Notes: a model not told the origin generated them from the sequence alone. 64,000 nt of DNA from Rhizobium etli 8C-3 (GCF_001908375.1 NZ_CP017241.1:2793001-2857000), one strand, 5' to 3'; shown: positions 54,099-63,653, counted from the stretch's first letter. Made by a program: numbers and translations.

Positions 54099-54917
54099 TC
54101 AGCTCTGGCTCTGCATCTGGCCCTGATCCTCGACCTTGACCATGACCGAGAGCTTCTCGCCAGGCGTGCCGATACGCATGCCCGAAACCGGGGCAGCGTC
54201 ACGATAGCATAGACCGGAAGCGACGCGGACGTAGCGGGCGTCGGGGCAAATGTCGTTTGCCGGATCGAAGCCGACCCAGCCAAGGCCGGGAATGTGCGCT
54301 TCACCCCAAGCATGCGTCGCAGCCTGCTCGGCCTTTCCTTCCATCATCAGGTAGCCGGAGACATAGCGCGTGGGCACCTGCAATGCGCGAGCCGCCGAAA
54401 CGAAGATATGGGCATGGTCCTGGCAAACGCCGCTCTTCTTCTCCATGGCCTGTTCGGCGGTCGTGTCCGTGTTGCTGGTCCCCGGCTTGTAGTCGACCGC
54501 TTGGTGAATGGCCGCCATCAGCGCGTGCATCAGCGCGAGTTCATTGTCGCCGTTTACCGTCCGTATGAGTTCCCTGATGAGCCTGCCGGGCTTGGTGCGC
54601 GGCGTGTCGCGCAGGAACAGCCACAGCGGACAGAAACCCGTATGCGGGCCGGTCACTCCGTTGCGATCTTCGGTTTCCACTTCACCCTCGGCGACAATGC
54701 GCGTCACCTGCTGTTCGCCTTGGAGCGAGACGAGGTTCACATGGTTGCCGAACTGGTCGTCATACTCCACCTCTGGCTTGGCGCCTTCGACACGCAGCGA
54801 CCAGTCCAAAACGTTCTGGCCGACGGCTGAGGGCGGCGTCAGACGCAGCCGTTGCAGCGAGAACTGCGACGGCTCGTCGTAGTGGTATTCGGTGACATGG
54901 CTAATCTTCAGTCTCAT
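54099..54917 (-). CDS. Transglutaminase-like protein 3 (alpha-E operon)
   Basis: This 272-residue protein has the transglutaminase N-terminal domain (LKISHVTEYHYDEPSQFSLQ) and the core with an intact triad: Cys165 in KSGVCQDHAHI, His202 in AATHAWGEAHI and Asp218 in WVGFDPAND. It is the third gene of the minus-strand operon and starts 12 bp after the alpha-E gene. The gene trio ATP-grasp, alpha-E and transglutaminase is a known conserved neighbourhood, predicted to make and process short peptide modifications. Confidence 0.94.
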   Translation of the reverse strand: MRLKISHVTEYHYDEPSQFSLQRLRLTPPSAVGQNVLDWSLRVEGAKPEVEYDDQFGNHVNLVSLQGEQQVTRIVAEGEVETEDRNGVTGPHTGFCPLWLFLRDTPRTKPGRLIRELIRTVNGDNELALMHALMAAIHQAVDYKPGTSNTDTTAEQAMEKKSGVCQDHAHIFVSAARALQVPTRYVSGYLMMEGKAEQAATHAWGEAHIPGLGWVGFDPANDICPDARYVRVASGLCYRDAAPVSGMRIGTPGEKLSVMVKVEDQGQMQSQS

Positions 54918-54929
54918 CTCATGCCCCGC

Positions 54930-55874
54930 TTATACGTAGAACCGATAGCCGTCGGAAATTTCCATGCCCAGCTGGTTGTTGCGATTGACGAAATCCTCAA
55001 GGAATTCGTGCAGCCCCTGGTCCATGACGTCCTTGATCTGCCTCGTTTGCAACGACGTCCGGATGGCGTCGGCGGTATCGTGGGCCGACAGCCGTTCACC
55101 GCCGTAGCTGCTCGATATGTAGCCGAGGTTACTGACGATCTTTTCGTAGCAATAGGCCAGCGACCGAGGCATCTGGCCATTCAAGATCAGGAAGTCGGCG
55201 ATATTGGCCGCCTTGTACTCCTCATCATAGGCCCAGCTATAGGAGCGGTGCGCTGAAACCGAACGCAGGATTGATTCCCACTGCACATTGTCGATCGAGG
55301 ATCCCACCTGCGAGATGGATGGCAGCAGTACGTAGTACTTCACGTCGAGAATGCGGCTCGTATTGTCCGCCCGCTCGATGAAGGTGCCGATGCGCGCGAA
55401 GTTATAGAGCTCGTTTCTCAGCATCGAGCCATGAAAGGCCCCGCGGATAAGACCCGCGCGCCGCTTGATGACATCGATGACCTCGGGCATTTCGGCCGCC
55501 TTGAGGCGCTTGGACAGCAGAGCCTTGAGCTCGATCCAGCATTCGTTGGTCGCCTCCCAGGTCTCGCGCGTCAGAGCCGTGCGAACCATGCGCGCGTTGT
55601 TGCGGCCAGAATCAATGCACGACATCACGCTCGAAGGGTTCGAATGATCGCGCAGCAGATAGTCGATCGCATCGACCCTTGTGAGTTTGGCGTGCCCTTG
55701 GTCGTAGGTTTCGCGGACACCCGCACTCTGCAGCACGCCATCCCAGTCGTCGTCGCCAGTGCCGCTTCGCGTCAGCGACATGCGCAGGCCGGCATCGATA
55801 AGACGCGCGATATTCTCGGCGCGCTCGATGTAACGGAACATCCAGTAGAGTCCGTTTGCAGTTCTTCCGAGCAT
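54930..55874 (-). CDS. Alpha-E domain protein (DUF403)
   Basis: This 314-residue all-helical protein of the alpha-E family begins MLGRTANGLYWMFRYIERAE. It contains DAIDYLLRDHSNPSSVMSCI, TRETWEATNECWIELKALL and FARIGTFIERADNTSRILDV, all family hallmarks. Its biochemical role is unknown; it is thought to act with the circularly permuted ATP-grasp enzyme encoded immediately upstream. The ATG at 55874 shares one base with that gene's stop and has GGAGG ahead, so the two are coupled. An upstream start at 55892 is possible but less likely. Confidence 0.94.
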   Translation of the reverse strand: MLGRTANGLYWMFRYIERAENIARLIDAGLRMSLTRSGTGDDDWDGVLQSAGVRETYDQGHAKLTRVDAIDYLLRDHSNPSSVMSCIDSGRNNARMVRTALTRETWEATNECWIELKALLSKRLKAAEMPEVIDVIKRRAGLIRGAFHGSMLRNELYNFARIGTFIERADNTSRILDVKYYVLLPSISQVGSSIDNVQWESILRSVSAHRSYSWAYDEEYKAANIADFLILNGQMPRSLAYCYEKIVSNLGYISSSYGGERLSAHDTADAIRTSLQTRQIKDVMDQGLHEFLEDFVNRNNQLGMEISDGYRFYV

Positions 55875-57283
55875 CAATCCTCCAATACCCAAGTGTCTTT
55901 GGTACCGCCGCCCTGGCTCGAATTGACGACCAGCGAGCCCTGCTTCAGCGCGACGCGGGTCAAGCCGCCCGGAATGATCTGCACCTTGTCGGAAACCAGC
56001 ACATAGGGCCGCAGGTCCACATGGCGCGGTGCGATGCCCTTGTTGACGAGGATTGGCACCGTAGAGAGCGACAGCGTCGGCTGGGCGATGTAGTTGTTCG
56101 GCCGAGCCTTCAGCTTTTCGGCAAAATCGGACCGCTCCTTCTTAGAGGCCGTCGGGCCGACCAGCATGCCGTAGCCGCCCGAGCCATGCACCTCTTTCAC
56201 GACGAGTTCTTCGAGGTGTTCCAGCACATATTTCAGGCTGTCGGCCTCCGAGCAGCGCCAGGTCGGCACGTTTTCGAGAAGCGCCTTTCGGCCGGTATAG
56301 AACTCGACGATCTCCGGCATGTATGAATAGATCGCCTTGTCGTCGCAGATGCCGGTGCCCGGCGCATTGGCGATGGTGATGTTGCCGGAGCGGTAGACAT
56401 CCATGATGCCCGGAATGCCAAGGGCGGAATCGGCCCGGAATGTCAGCGGATCGAGGAAGTCGTCGTCGACGCGGCGATAAAGCACGTCGATTGCTTCATA
56501 ACCGCGGGTCGTGCGCATCTTCACCTTGCCGTCGATGACGCGCAGATCCGCCCCTTCGACCAGTTCCACGCCCATCATGTCGGCGAGGAAGGAATGCTCG
56601 TAATAGGCGGAATTGTAGATGCCGGGCGTCAGCACCGCGACACGCGGCTTGCCCTTGCAGCCGGGAGGGGCGAGCGAGGCAAGCGATTGGCGCAACAGAT
56701 ATGGGTAGTCCTCGACGCGCTGGACCTTGTTCTCGTGGAAGAGTTCCGGAAACATCTGCATCATGGTTTCCCGGTTTTCCAGCATATAGCTGACGCCGGA
56801 GGGCGTGCGGGCATTGTCCTCCAGCACGTAGAACTGATCCTCGCCGGTGCGCACGATATCGGTGCCGACGATATGCGTATAGACGCCGCCGGGCGGGCGG
56901 AAGCCGATCATCTCGGATAGAAACGTATCGTTCTTCTCGATCAACTCACGCGGAATGCGGCCGGCGCGGATGATCTCCTGCTTGTGGTAGATATCGTCAA
57001 GGAACGCATTGAGCGCGATCACGCGCTGCTCGATGCCCTGAGCGAGCTTCCGCCATTCGCGGCCGGAAATGATGCGCGGGATGATGTCGAAGGGAATGAG
57101 CTTCTCGGACGAATCCGCATGTCCGTATACTGCGAAGGTGATGCCTGTTTTCCGGAAGATGTTTTCCGCGTCGCGAGATTTGGCAATCAGATGCGCCCTG
57201 TCCTGGGCATTGTACCACTCGAAATATTTCTCATATGGCTGACGGGGATTTTCATCCCCGGTGATCATTTCATCAAATGCCAA
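55874..57283 (-). CDS. Circularly permuted ATP-grasp protein
   Basis: This 469-residue protein belongs to the circularly permuted ATP-grasp family (COG2308 type), predicted to form amide bonds using ATP. Visible signatures are KTGITFAVYGHADSSEKLIP, VLEDNARTPSGVSYMLENRE, IDVLYRRVDDDFLDPLTFRA, ITIANAPGTGICDDKAIYSY, LVVKEVHGSGGYGMLVGPTA and the C-terminal VVNSSQGGGTKDTWVLED. The start is TTG at 57283 with GGGGAG seven bases upstream; an ATG at 57268 is an alternative. It leads the three-gene operon. No ribosomal-peptide precursor or proteasome-like peptidase is seen nearby. Confidence 0.95.
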   Translation of the reverse strand: MAFDEMITGDENPRQPYEKYFEWYNAQDRAHLIAKSRDAENIFRKTGITFAVYGHADSSEKLIPFDIIPRIISGREWRKLAQGIEQRVIALNAFLDDIYHKQEIIRAGRIPRELIEKNDTFLSEMIGFRPPGGVYTHIVGTDIVRTGEDQFYVLEDNARTPSGVSYMLENRETMMQMFPELFHENKVQRVEDYPYLLRQSLASLAPPGCKGKPRVAVLTPGIYNSAYYEHSFLADMMGVELVEGADLRVIDGKVKMRTTRGYEAIDVLYRRVDDDFLDPLTFRADSALGIPGIMDVYRSGNITIANAPGTGICDDKAIYSYMPEIVEFYTGRKALLENVPTWRCSEADSLKYVLEHLEELVVKEVHGSGGYGMLVGPTASKKERSDFAEKLKARPNNYIAQPTLSLSTVPILVNKGIAPRHVDLRPYVLVSDKVQIIPGGLTRVALKQGSLVVNSSQGGGTKDTWVLED

Positions 57284-57555
57284 AGGTGTGGCTCCCCTTA
57301 TTTTTGTTCATTTGAATACAATGCAAAGGGCAATGCAAGAACCATGCACAGTTCGAAGGGAAGATTCCTAAAATCGTCCTTGGCGTCAAAAACAGCCGCA
57401 AAATCGGGCATTTAGGCAGGTGCATCGCGAAAGCTTGAACGACCGGTCGAGCTGGTACGACCAAAAAGTGGGCATGTGATTATTTTCCGCCCGCCCCGCC
57501 GAGGCAATTCGCACCAGTGGACCTGGCGCGAAGTGCGCCCGCAAGGGCCGACAGC

Positions 57556-58779
57556 TCAGCCGTGCCCCGGTCCGCCCGCACTGACGATGTCTTCGTCGAT
57601 CACGGCAAGCGCCCGGTTCAGATGTCCTTCGAAGACAAGGTTCTGCTCGTCCGCGACCACTCGCATTTCCGGCATGCCTTCCATGCGCACTAAATGCGAT
57701 TGCCCGAGGCCCTCCTCGATACCCTGCCGCAGCAGATCGTAGTAACGCGTGCCCGGCCCGGTGATTGCGACCGGCATGCGCTGCGTTAGGCTCAGCACGC
57801 GCGACAGCCCATTGCCGAGTGCAAGGCCCGCCTGGCGGAAGGCGAACGCCGGCATGCGATGCCCCTGGCGGGCCAGCGCGGCGATCTTGTCGAGTTCGCC
57901 GACCGGCACGAATTTTGCCGGGATCGTATCGAGCGGCACCTCGAAGGCCGTTCGAAGGATCGCATAGAACCCGGCATGCGCTTCGATGCATCCCTTGGCG
58001 CCGCAACGACACAAACCTCCATTGGCCGTGTGCAGCATATGACCGAAATTCGGCGCCGATATCTCATGGTCGCCATGCGGCGTGCGCCTGACAATGCCGA
58101 GGCCGATGCTGTGGCCGAGGGAGAGTGCGGCAAGCGAGCGGAAACCCTCGCCCTTTGCATCCTCCTCGCGCGCACCAAGCGCGGCTGCGACAAGCAGTGT
58201 TTCATTGTCCAGGATAATCTTCGCCTGCCATTCCGGGCGCAGGGCCGATTCGAAATCGATCTGTTCGCTCCCGAAGATCGGCGACCAGACGAGCACGGGC
58301 TCAAGGGAATTCACGAGCCCCTTGCTGCTGATTGAGATCATCAAGACTTTGTTGCGGCTGATTCGGGAGCGCTCCAGGACACGGGACAGACCAGCCTTCA
58401 CCGCCGCCGCGAAGCGCGCCGCTCCGGCAGGGTCCTGCGAACGCTCCTCGCTGAAGCGATCGATCAGCTTGCCGGCATAATCCACCAGCGAGTATTGCAC
58501 GGCATCTGACGAGATGATGACCACGATCAGATAGCCGCATTCCCGCCGCTGCCGGAAAAGCACGCGCGGCCGTCCTCTTCCGCTTGCCGCCTGGTGCTCC
58601 GATTTCTCGATGATCTGGGCCTTTTCGAGATCGGCGGTGATCGCCGAAACCGTCGCGGAGGAGAGGAGCGTGTGGTCGGAAATCTCGGTATGCGCGAGCG
58701 CGCCGTGGCGGCGGAGAGCGGATAGCACCAGCACGCTATTCCTCTGCCGGACCAGCTCCGTGCTCGATTTGGTCAGCAT
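57556..58779 (-). CDS. ROK-family transcriptional repressor (probable XylR)
   Basis: This 407-residue ROK protein has an N-terminal winged helix (TELVRQRNSVLVLSALRRHG, then LLSSATVSAITADLEKAQII) and a sugar-kinase-like domain. The zinc motif GLCRCGAKGCIEAHAG is intact. The start at 58779 is preferred; ATG 58836 would add 19 residues. It is divergent from xylF, with a perfect palindrome between them that overlaps the xylF promoter region. It is therefore probably the xylose-responsive repressor of xylFHG. The frame stays open far upstream into xylF antisense, which is not coding. Confidence 0.92.
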   Translation of the reverse strand: MLTKSSTELVRQRNSVLVLSALRRHGALAHTEISDHTLLSSATVSAITADLEKAQIIEKSEHQAASGRGRPRVLFRQRRECGYLIVVIISSDAVQYSLVDYAGKLIDRFSEERSQDPAGAARFAAAVKAGLSRVLERSRISRNKVLMISISSKGLVNSLEPVLVWSPIFGSEQIDFESALRPEWQAKIILDNETLLVAAALGAREEDAKGEGFRSLAALSLGHSIGLGIVRRTPHGDHEISAPNFGHMLHTANGGLCRCGAKGCIEAHAGFYAILRTAFEVPLDTIPAKFVPVGELDKIAALARQGHRMPAFAFRQAGLALGNGLSRVLSLTQRMPVAITGPGTRYYDLLRQGIEEGLGQSHLVRMEGMPEMRVVADEQNLVFEGHLNRALAVIDEDIVSAGGPGHG

Positions 58780-58868
58780 GAATGCCGCCCTCTCCCCGTA
58801 TTCCGTCCCAGTTTCACGCCGAATCTCCAGCCGCATTTCCGCAAGGGAATTTAGCCGGTAGTGCGGTG

Positions 58869-58898
58869 TTGACAGTTGAAAAAATCTCTGACACTTAA
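58869..58898 (+). promoter_or_regulatory. Candidate xylF promoter
   Basis: TTGACA at 58869-58874 is a consensus -35 element. The AT-rich ACTTAAT about 18 bases later is a possible -10. The operator palindrome begins right behind it, so repressor binding would block transcription. Transcription start is inferred only. Confidence 0.5.
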
Positions 58899-58917
58899 TT
58901 TCTCGACTGTCGAGAAA
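58899..58917. promoter_or_regulatory. Palindromic operator candidate for the ROK repressor
   Basis: TTTCTCGAC-T-GTCGAGAAA is a perfect 9+1+9 inverted repeat centred between the divergent ROK and xylF genes, just downstream of the predicted promoter. ROK repressors such as XylR and NagC bind sites of this size and symmetry. It lies 88 bp before the xylF start and about 120 bp before the repressor start, so it may control both. Confidence 0.72.
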
Positions 58918-59004
58918 ATAATTCATCGTTTTCTCTGCAGCAATCCGCGGCGGCCGGAGGAAGCATCCGGGCTGGGTCGACCGCAAATCATTCGGGAGGA
59001 CAGT

Positions 59005-60045
59005 ATGAAGTCTATTTTGAAGCTGATGGCCGGCACGGCCATTCTCATTTCCATGCACACAGCGGCCATGGCTGCTGATCTCGTCGTTGGCGTTTCCTGG
59101 TCGAATTTTCAGGAAGAGCGCTGGAAGACCGACGAAGCCGCCATCAAGAAGGCCCTCGAAGCCAAGGGCGCCAAATATATCTCTGCTGACGCCCAGTCGT
59201 CTGCCGCAAAGCAGCTGACGGACGTTGAATCGCTGATTTCGCAGGGCGCGAACGCCCTCATCGTGCTTGCGCAGGACTCCGATGCCATCGCCCCGGCCAT
59301 CGAAAAGGCGGCCGCCGAAGGCATCCCGGTGGTCGGTTACGACCGCCTGATCGAAAATCCGGCAGCCTTCTACATCACCTTCGACAACAAGGAAGTCGGC
59401 CGGATGCAGGCAAAGGGCGTCTTCGAGGCAAAACCTGAAGGCAACTACGTCTTCATCAAGGGCTCGTCGTCCGACCCGAACGCAGACTTCCTGTTCTCGG
59501 GCCAAATGGAAGTGCTGAAGGCTGCGGTCGACGCAGGCAAGATCAAGAATGTCGGCGAAGCCTATACCGACGGCTGGAAGCCGGAAAACGCGCAGCGCAA
59601 CATGGAACAGTTCCTGACCGCCAACGACAACAAGGTTGACGCCGTTGTCGCATCCAACGACGGCACGGCCGGTGGCGCAATCGCCGCTCTCGACGCACAG
59701 GGTCTCGCCGGCTCCGTCCCAGTCTCCGGCCAGGACGCCGACAAGGCGGCACTCAATCGCGTCGCACTCGGCACGCAGACGGTCTCGGTCTGGAAGGACT
59801 CGCGCGAGCTCGGCAAGCGCGCTGCCGAAATCGCCCTCGATCTTGCCGCCGGCAAGACCATGGACAAGATCGAAGGCGTTGAGACCTTCAACGGCGGTCC
59901 GAAAAGCGTCGCCATGCAGTCGGTGTTCCTGAAGCCGCTGCCGATCACCAAGGACAACCTCAACGTCGTCATCGACGCCGGCTGGATCAGCAAGGCGGAA
60001 GCCTGCCAGGGCGTCAAAGCCGGTTCGGTTGCTGCCTGCAACTAA
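59005..60045 (+). CDS. xylF: D-xylose ABC transporter substrate-binding protein XylF
   Basis: This 346-residue periplasmic protein has a signal peptide ([20 protein letters not shown], cleaved near MAADLV). XylF-type ligand segments are [57 protein letters not shown] and [27 protein letters not shown] four bases before the ATG at 59005 fixes the start. It captures xylose or a related pentose for XylHG. A long stable hairpin follows its stop. ChvE-like proteins are more distant relatives. Confidence 0.94.
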   Translation: MKSILKLMAGTAILISMHTAAMAADLVVGVSWSNFQEERWKTDEAAIKKALEAKGAKYISADAQSSAAKQLTDVESLISQGANALIVLAQDSDAIAPAIEKAAAEGIPVVGYDRLIENPAAFYITFDNKEVGRMQAKGVFEAKPEGNYVFIKGSSSDPNADFLFSGQMEVLKAAVDAGKIKNVGEAYTDGWKPENAQRNMEQFLTANDNKVDAVVASNDGTAGGAIAALDAQGLAGSVPVSGQDADKAALNRVALGTQTVSVWKDSRELGKRAAEIALDLAAGKTMDKIEGVETFNGGPKSVAMQSVFLKPLPITKDNLNVVIDAGWISKAEACQGVKAGSVAACN

Positions 60046-60071
60046 ATACTGCCGACGGGCTGAAAACAGTG

Positions 60072-60105
60072 CCGGCGCCGCAACGGCAATTCGTTGCGGC
60101 GCCGG
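60072..60105 (+). terminator. 14-bp hairpin between xylF and xylH
   Basis: CCGGCGCCGCAACG and CGTTGCGGCGCCGG form a perfect stem around GCAATT, 26 bp after the xylF stop. There is no T-run behind it. As after chvE, it probably stabilises the binding-protein message or causes partial termination. Confidence 0.75.
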
Positions 60106-60308
60106 ATGCGGATCGAGATCCGGCGGCAGCTTGGGTAGCGTCCGCTGGTCAACCGCCATTACCCGTCCCGAACCGATGCCGTCATGGCCGCTGAGATCAG
60201 ATCTGCAGAGATCGGTGATGGTGATAATTCTAGAACTGGGCGTAAGTGGCGGCGGTTGACTTAGAAAAGCGCCGCAGCCTGCCCAAACGATGGGGGATCG
60301 GCAAACCC

Positions 60309-61622
60309 ATGGCCGAAACGGTACATTCCACGACAACCAACGGGCCGCGCGAGGCACAAGCCAATCCGGTGGCGCGCTTCTTCCGCGCGACCGAAATCGA
60401 CACTCGCCTTCTCGGCATGGTCGGTGCGCTGCTGATCATCTGGATCGGCTTCCAGATCATGACCGGCGGCCTGTTCCTGACGCCGCGCAACCTCTGGAAC
60501 CTCTCGGTCCAGACCTCGTCCGTCGCCGTCATGGCGACAGGCATGGTGCTGGTGATCGTCACGCGCAATATCGACCTTTCCGTCGGCTCCATGCTCGGCT
60601 TCTGCGGCATGGTGATGGGCGTCCTGCAGGCGCAGGTGCTGCCGCAATATCTCGGCTTCAACAGTCCCGCCACCTGGATCATCACTCTCGTTGCCGGCCT
60701 CATTGTCGGCGGATCGATCGGCATGCTCCAGGGCATGATCATCGCTTTTCTGAGCGTGCCGTCCTTCATCGTCACCCTCGGAGGGCTTCTGGTCTGGCGC
60801 GGCGCCACCTGGTTTGTCACCAGCGGCCAGACGGTCGCGCCGATGGATACGAGTTTCCGCATCATGGGCGGCGGCACAGACGGCTCGATCGGCGCCACCT
60901 GGAGCTGGATCGTCGGCGTCATCGCCTGCCTCGCAATCATTGCCAGCATCGTCAATTCCCGCCGCCAGCGCCGGCGCTTCGGCTTCCCCCGGCGCCCGCT
61001 TTGGGCCGAATACTTCCTCTCGGCCCTCGGCTGCGTGCTCGTGCTCGGCGCAATCGCCGTCGCCAACAACTATTACTGGCCGACAAACATCGCCAAGAGA
61101 TATGCAGAGGCAAACAGCATTCCCTGGCCGGAGTCGGGGCTCAACATTCCCTACGGCATAGCCGTTCCGGTTCTGATCGCCGTCATCGTCGGCGCGATCA
61201 TGACCTTCGTCGCGACGCGCCTGCGCTTCGGCCGCTACGTCTTCGCCATCGGCGGCAACCCGGAGGCAGCCGAGCTCGCCGGCATCAAGACCCGCTGGGT
61301 CACGGTGCGCATCTTTGCGCTCATGGGGCTGCTCTGCGCCATCGCCGGCGCAATCTCGACCGCCCGCCTCAATGCCGCGACGAATGCGCAGGGCGAACTG
61401 GATGAACTCTATACCATCGCCGCTGCCGTCATCGGCGGCACGTCGCTTGCAGGCGGCACAGGCACCATTGCCGGTGCCATGCTTGGCGCGCTCGTCATGC
61501 AGTCGTTGCAGTCCGGTATGGTACTGCTCGGAATCGACAGCCCGCTCCAGAGAATCGTTGTCGGTGTCGTCCTTGTCGTCGCCGTCTGGCTCGACACGCT
61601 CTACCGCGCCCGCGCCAAGTAG
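60309..61622 (+). CDS. xylH: Sugar ABC transporter permease XylH
   Basis: This 437-residue inner-membrane permease has about ten to eleven helices. [20 protein letters not shown] is the family signature region, [20 protein letters not shown] follows, and [20 protein letters not shown] is the coupling segment. [20 protein letters not shown] closes the pattern. The ATG at 60309 gives the usual family length; a GTG at 60246 would add 21 residues. It works with XylF and XylG to import xylose. Confidence 0.94.
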   Translation: MAETVHSTTTNGPREAQANPVARFFRATEIDTRLLGMVGALLIIWIGFQIMTGGLFLTPRNLWNLSVQTSSVAVMATGMVLVIVTRNIDLSVGSMLGFCGMVMGVLQAQVLPQYLGFNSPATWIITLVAGLIVGGSIGMLQGMIIAFLSVPSFIVTLGGLLVWRGATWFVTSGQTVAPMDTSFRIMGGGTDGSIGATWSWIVGVIACLAIIASIVNSRRQRRRFGFPRRPLWAEYFLSALGCVLVLGAIAVANNYYWPTNIAKRYAEANSIPWPESGLNIPYGIAVPVLIAVIVGAIMTFVATRLRFGRYVFAIGGNPEAAELAGIKTRWVTVRIFALMGLLCAIAGAISTARLNAATNAQGELDELYTIAAAVIGGTSLAGGTGTIAGAMLGALVMQSLQSGMVLLGIDSPLQRIVVGVVLVVAVWLDTLYRARAK

Positions 61623-61633
61623 GAGTCCAAACC

Positions 61634-62416
61634 ATGACACACCAAAGCACTCCCCTTGTGGAATTGAAGAACATCTCGATCTCATTCGGCGGCATTCACG
61701 CCGTCGATAACGCCTCGGTCGATCTCTACCCCGGCGAGGTCGTCGCCCTCCTCGGCCATAACGGCGCTGGCAAGTCGACACTGATCAAGATCCTTTCCGG
61801 TGCCTACAAGCGCGACGGCGGCGACATCCTGATCAACGGGGAACCAGCCGACATTCGCAACCCGCGCGATGCGAAGAAATACGGCATCGAGACTATCTAC
61901 CAGACGCTCGCCGTTGCCGATAACGTCGATGCGGCCGCCAACCTCTATCTCGGCCGCGAGATCCGAACGAAGTGGGGCACGCTCGACGACGTCGCCATGG
62001 AGGCGTCGGCCCGCGAGGTGATGGGCCGCCTCAACCCGAACTTCAAGCGCTTCAAAGAGCCCGTAAAGGCACTTTCGGGAGGCCAGCGGCAGTCGGTGGC
62101 GATCGCCCGAGCGATCCTCTTCAACGCCCGCATCCTGATCATGGACGAGCCGACTGCAGCCCTTGGCCCCCAGGAAACGGCCCAGGTCGGCGAGCTCATC
62201 AAGCAGTTGAAGAAGGAAGGCATCGGCATCTTCCTCATCAGCCACGACATCCATGATGTCTTCGATCTCGCTGACCGCGTTTCGGTGATGAAGAATGGTC
62301 AGGTCGTCGGCCACGCCCGCACCGAAGACGTAACCAAGGACGAGGTGCTCGGCATGATAATCCTTGGCAAGGTGCCGCCAAAGGCGATCCCCGGCCCCGG
62401 CGCCATGCAGGCTTGA
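61634..62416 (+). CDS. xylG: Single-domain ABC ATPase of the xylose transporter (XylG-type)
   Basis: This 260-residue protein has one ABC domain: Walker [21 protein letters not shown], the Q-loop [19 protein letters not shown], signature [15 protein letters not shown], Walker [14 protein letters not shown] and the switch [13 protein letters not shown]. Enteric XylG has two fused ABC domains; this single-domain form, common in rhizobia, presumably works as a homodimer. It starts 11 bp after xylH. Xylose isomerase and kinase genes are not visible in the window. Confidence 0.94.
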   Translation: MTHQSTPLVELKNISISFGGIHAVDNASVDLYPGEVVALLGHNGAGKSTLIKILSGAYKRDGGDILINGEPADIRNPRDAKKYGIETIYQTLAVADNVDAAANLYLGREIRTKWGTLDDVAMEASAREVMGRLNPNFKRFKEPVKALSGGQRQSVAIARAILFNARILIMDEPTAALGPQETAQVGELIKQLKKEGIGIFLISHDIHDVFDLADRVSVMKNGQVVGHARTEDVTKDEVLGMIILGKVPPKAIPGPGAMQA

Positions 62417-62438
62417 AGGACCAGACACGTGAAGACCC

Positions 62439-62470
62439 AAGTCCGCCGTTCGCAAGAATGGCGGACTTTT
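62439..62470 (+). terminator. Rho-independent terminator of xylFHG
   Basis: AAGTCCGCC pairs with GGCGGACTT around a 12-base loop and ends in TTTT. It lies 22 bp after the xylG stop. Confidence 0.85.
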
Positions 62471-62548
62471 CAATTTGGAGATTGAAGCGCAGGGCAAGCT
62501 AGGCTAAGAACCAGCCATCGGACAGGCGATTCAAGCCGCCTCAGGCAT

Positions 62549-62625
62549 GCACCCGTAGCTCAGCTGGATAGAGTGTTGGATTCCGATTCCAAAGGTCACA
62601 GGTTCGAATCCTGTCGGGTGCGCCA
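62549..62625 (+). tRNA. tRNA-Arg (anticodon CCG)
   Basis: A complete 77-base cloverleaf with encoded CCA. The acceptor GCACCCG pairs with CGGGTGC, the D arm is GCTC/GAGT, and the anticodon stem TTGGA/TCCAA encloses loop TTCCGAT. The T arm is ACAGG-TTCGAAT-CCTGT. The anticodon CCG reads the Arg codon CGG. Its 3' end lies 8 bases before IS481-like DNA, a typical place for mobile insertions. Confidence 0.96.
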
Positions 62626-62632
62626 ATTTTCT

Positions 62633-62717
62633 ATTTGTCCATACCGAAGACATAGGTAACAGAACGTACCTAACACATGGGTGACAACCTCGTGCCGAAC
62701 GGGTTGTCGATGGTTTG
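62633..62717. repeat. 85-bp direct repeat, copy 1
   Basis: This copy begins eight bases after the tRNA-Arg CCA end and contains the true 3' end of the transposase frame, whose stop is at 62670. It differs from copy 2 at two positions. Confidence 0.9.
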
Positions 62718-63578
62718 CAAAGTCCTCTGTTCCAGGTCGATATATCCCAGATCATAGTGCATGAAGCTGACGAGCCAAATGCCGTCGTCGACTTCCTTGA
62801 TTCCAAGCTTCTGTCCGGCCAGTACGGTGGAGATGTTGATCTTCTTGCGATAGATGCAGAGGCGGCCGCAATTGGTGACGAGCGCCTCCCTATCGTGGAA
62901 GGGATAGTCGATCTCCGGCAGGCCCCGATAGGGGCGTGACGATGCGACAAAGAGATCTGCCGGCACCTTCATGTCCAACGCCTCGTGCGGCCGCTCCTCA
63001 TTGAATTCGCTGACGAATGCATCAAAGCGGGCCTGCTGCTGCAGAGTGTTCCTGCCAGGTGGCCTCGTCGCCTCCTTCTTCAGCGTCAGATGCATGCGCT
63101 CATGGCGTCCGTTCTGTTGCGGATGGCCAGGCCTAATGCGTTCGAGGCCGATCCCCAATCGCAGCCACCAAACGGACAGCTTCGATAGATTATAGAGGCC
63201 ATTCGGGCTTGCGAAAGGAAGGCCATTGTCGGAACGAATGGCTGCAGGCAGGCCGTGTTCGGTAAAGATCCTGCGGAACGCTTCAAAGACGCCCTGTTCG
63301 CGCGTCGATTCGAAGGCTTCGCAGCAAAGAAGATAGCGTGAGGCCTGGTCTGTGATCGTCAAGGGGTAACAGTAGCGGCCGTTGCCAAGCTTGAATTCGC
63401 CTTTGAAGTCGGCGCACCACAGATCATTGGGCTCAAGGGCTTCCGAAAGCTGCGTGCCAACGGCCTTGTTAGCCCGGTTCCTCTTGCGGGCCTGGCTCAC
63501 AAGGCCGTGTCGATCGAGCACAGCGTGCACCGTGCTCTTTGCTGGAATGCGCACGTCGCCAGCGAGCCATTTGTCCAT
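62670..63578 (-). pseudogene. IS481-family transposase, N-terminally truncated
   Basis: The frame encodes 302 residues with the DDE integrase core: LWCADFKGEF (first Asp), AAIRSDNGLPFASPNG (second Asp) and HPQQNGRHERMHLTLKKEA (Glu). Full-length relatives have roughly 90-100 more residues with a helix-turn-helix at the N-terminus. Here the family sequence begins only at WLAGDVRIPAKSTVHAVLDR, where it joins the right end of another copy. The initial MDK is supplied by that junction. It is unlikely to be functional. Confidence 0.85.
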
Positions 63579-63653
63579 ACCGAAGACATAGGTGACAGAA
63601 CGTACCTAACACATGGGTGACAACCTCGGGCCGAACGGGTTGTCGATGGTTTG
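63569..63653. repeat. 85-bp direct repeat, copy 2
   Basis: This copy contains the right end and last codons of a second transposase copy and interrupts the first. It ends abruptly at a GGTTTG/TCCTCCCC junction. Confidence 0.9.

Larger units (their letters stand above)
62633..63653 (-). mobile_element. Nested remnants of an IS481-family insertion sequence
   Basis: Two nearly identical 85-bp segments (62633-62717 and 63569-63653, two mismatches) lie in direct orientation. Each carries the transposase C-terminus and the element's right end starting TGTCCATACCGAAGACATAG. Between them is a transposase lacking its N-terminal part. The simplest reading is one copy inserted in, or recombined with, another, after which the second was cut at 63653. 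No intact left end is seen, so the element is probably immobile on its own. Confidence 0.8.

Noticed and set aside
58780..60357. Upstream extension of the ROK repressor frame to 933 codons
   Set aside because: The extra part is antisense to xylF and its leader; the ROK family length fits a start at 58779 or 58836.
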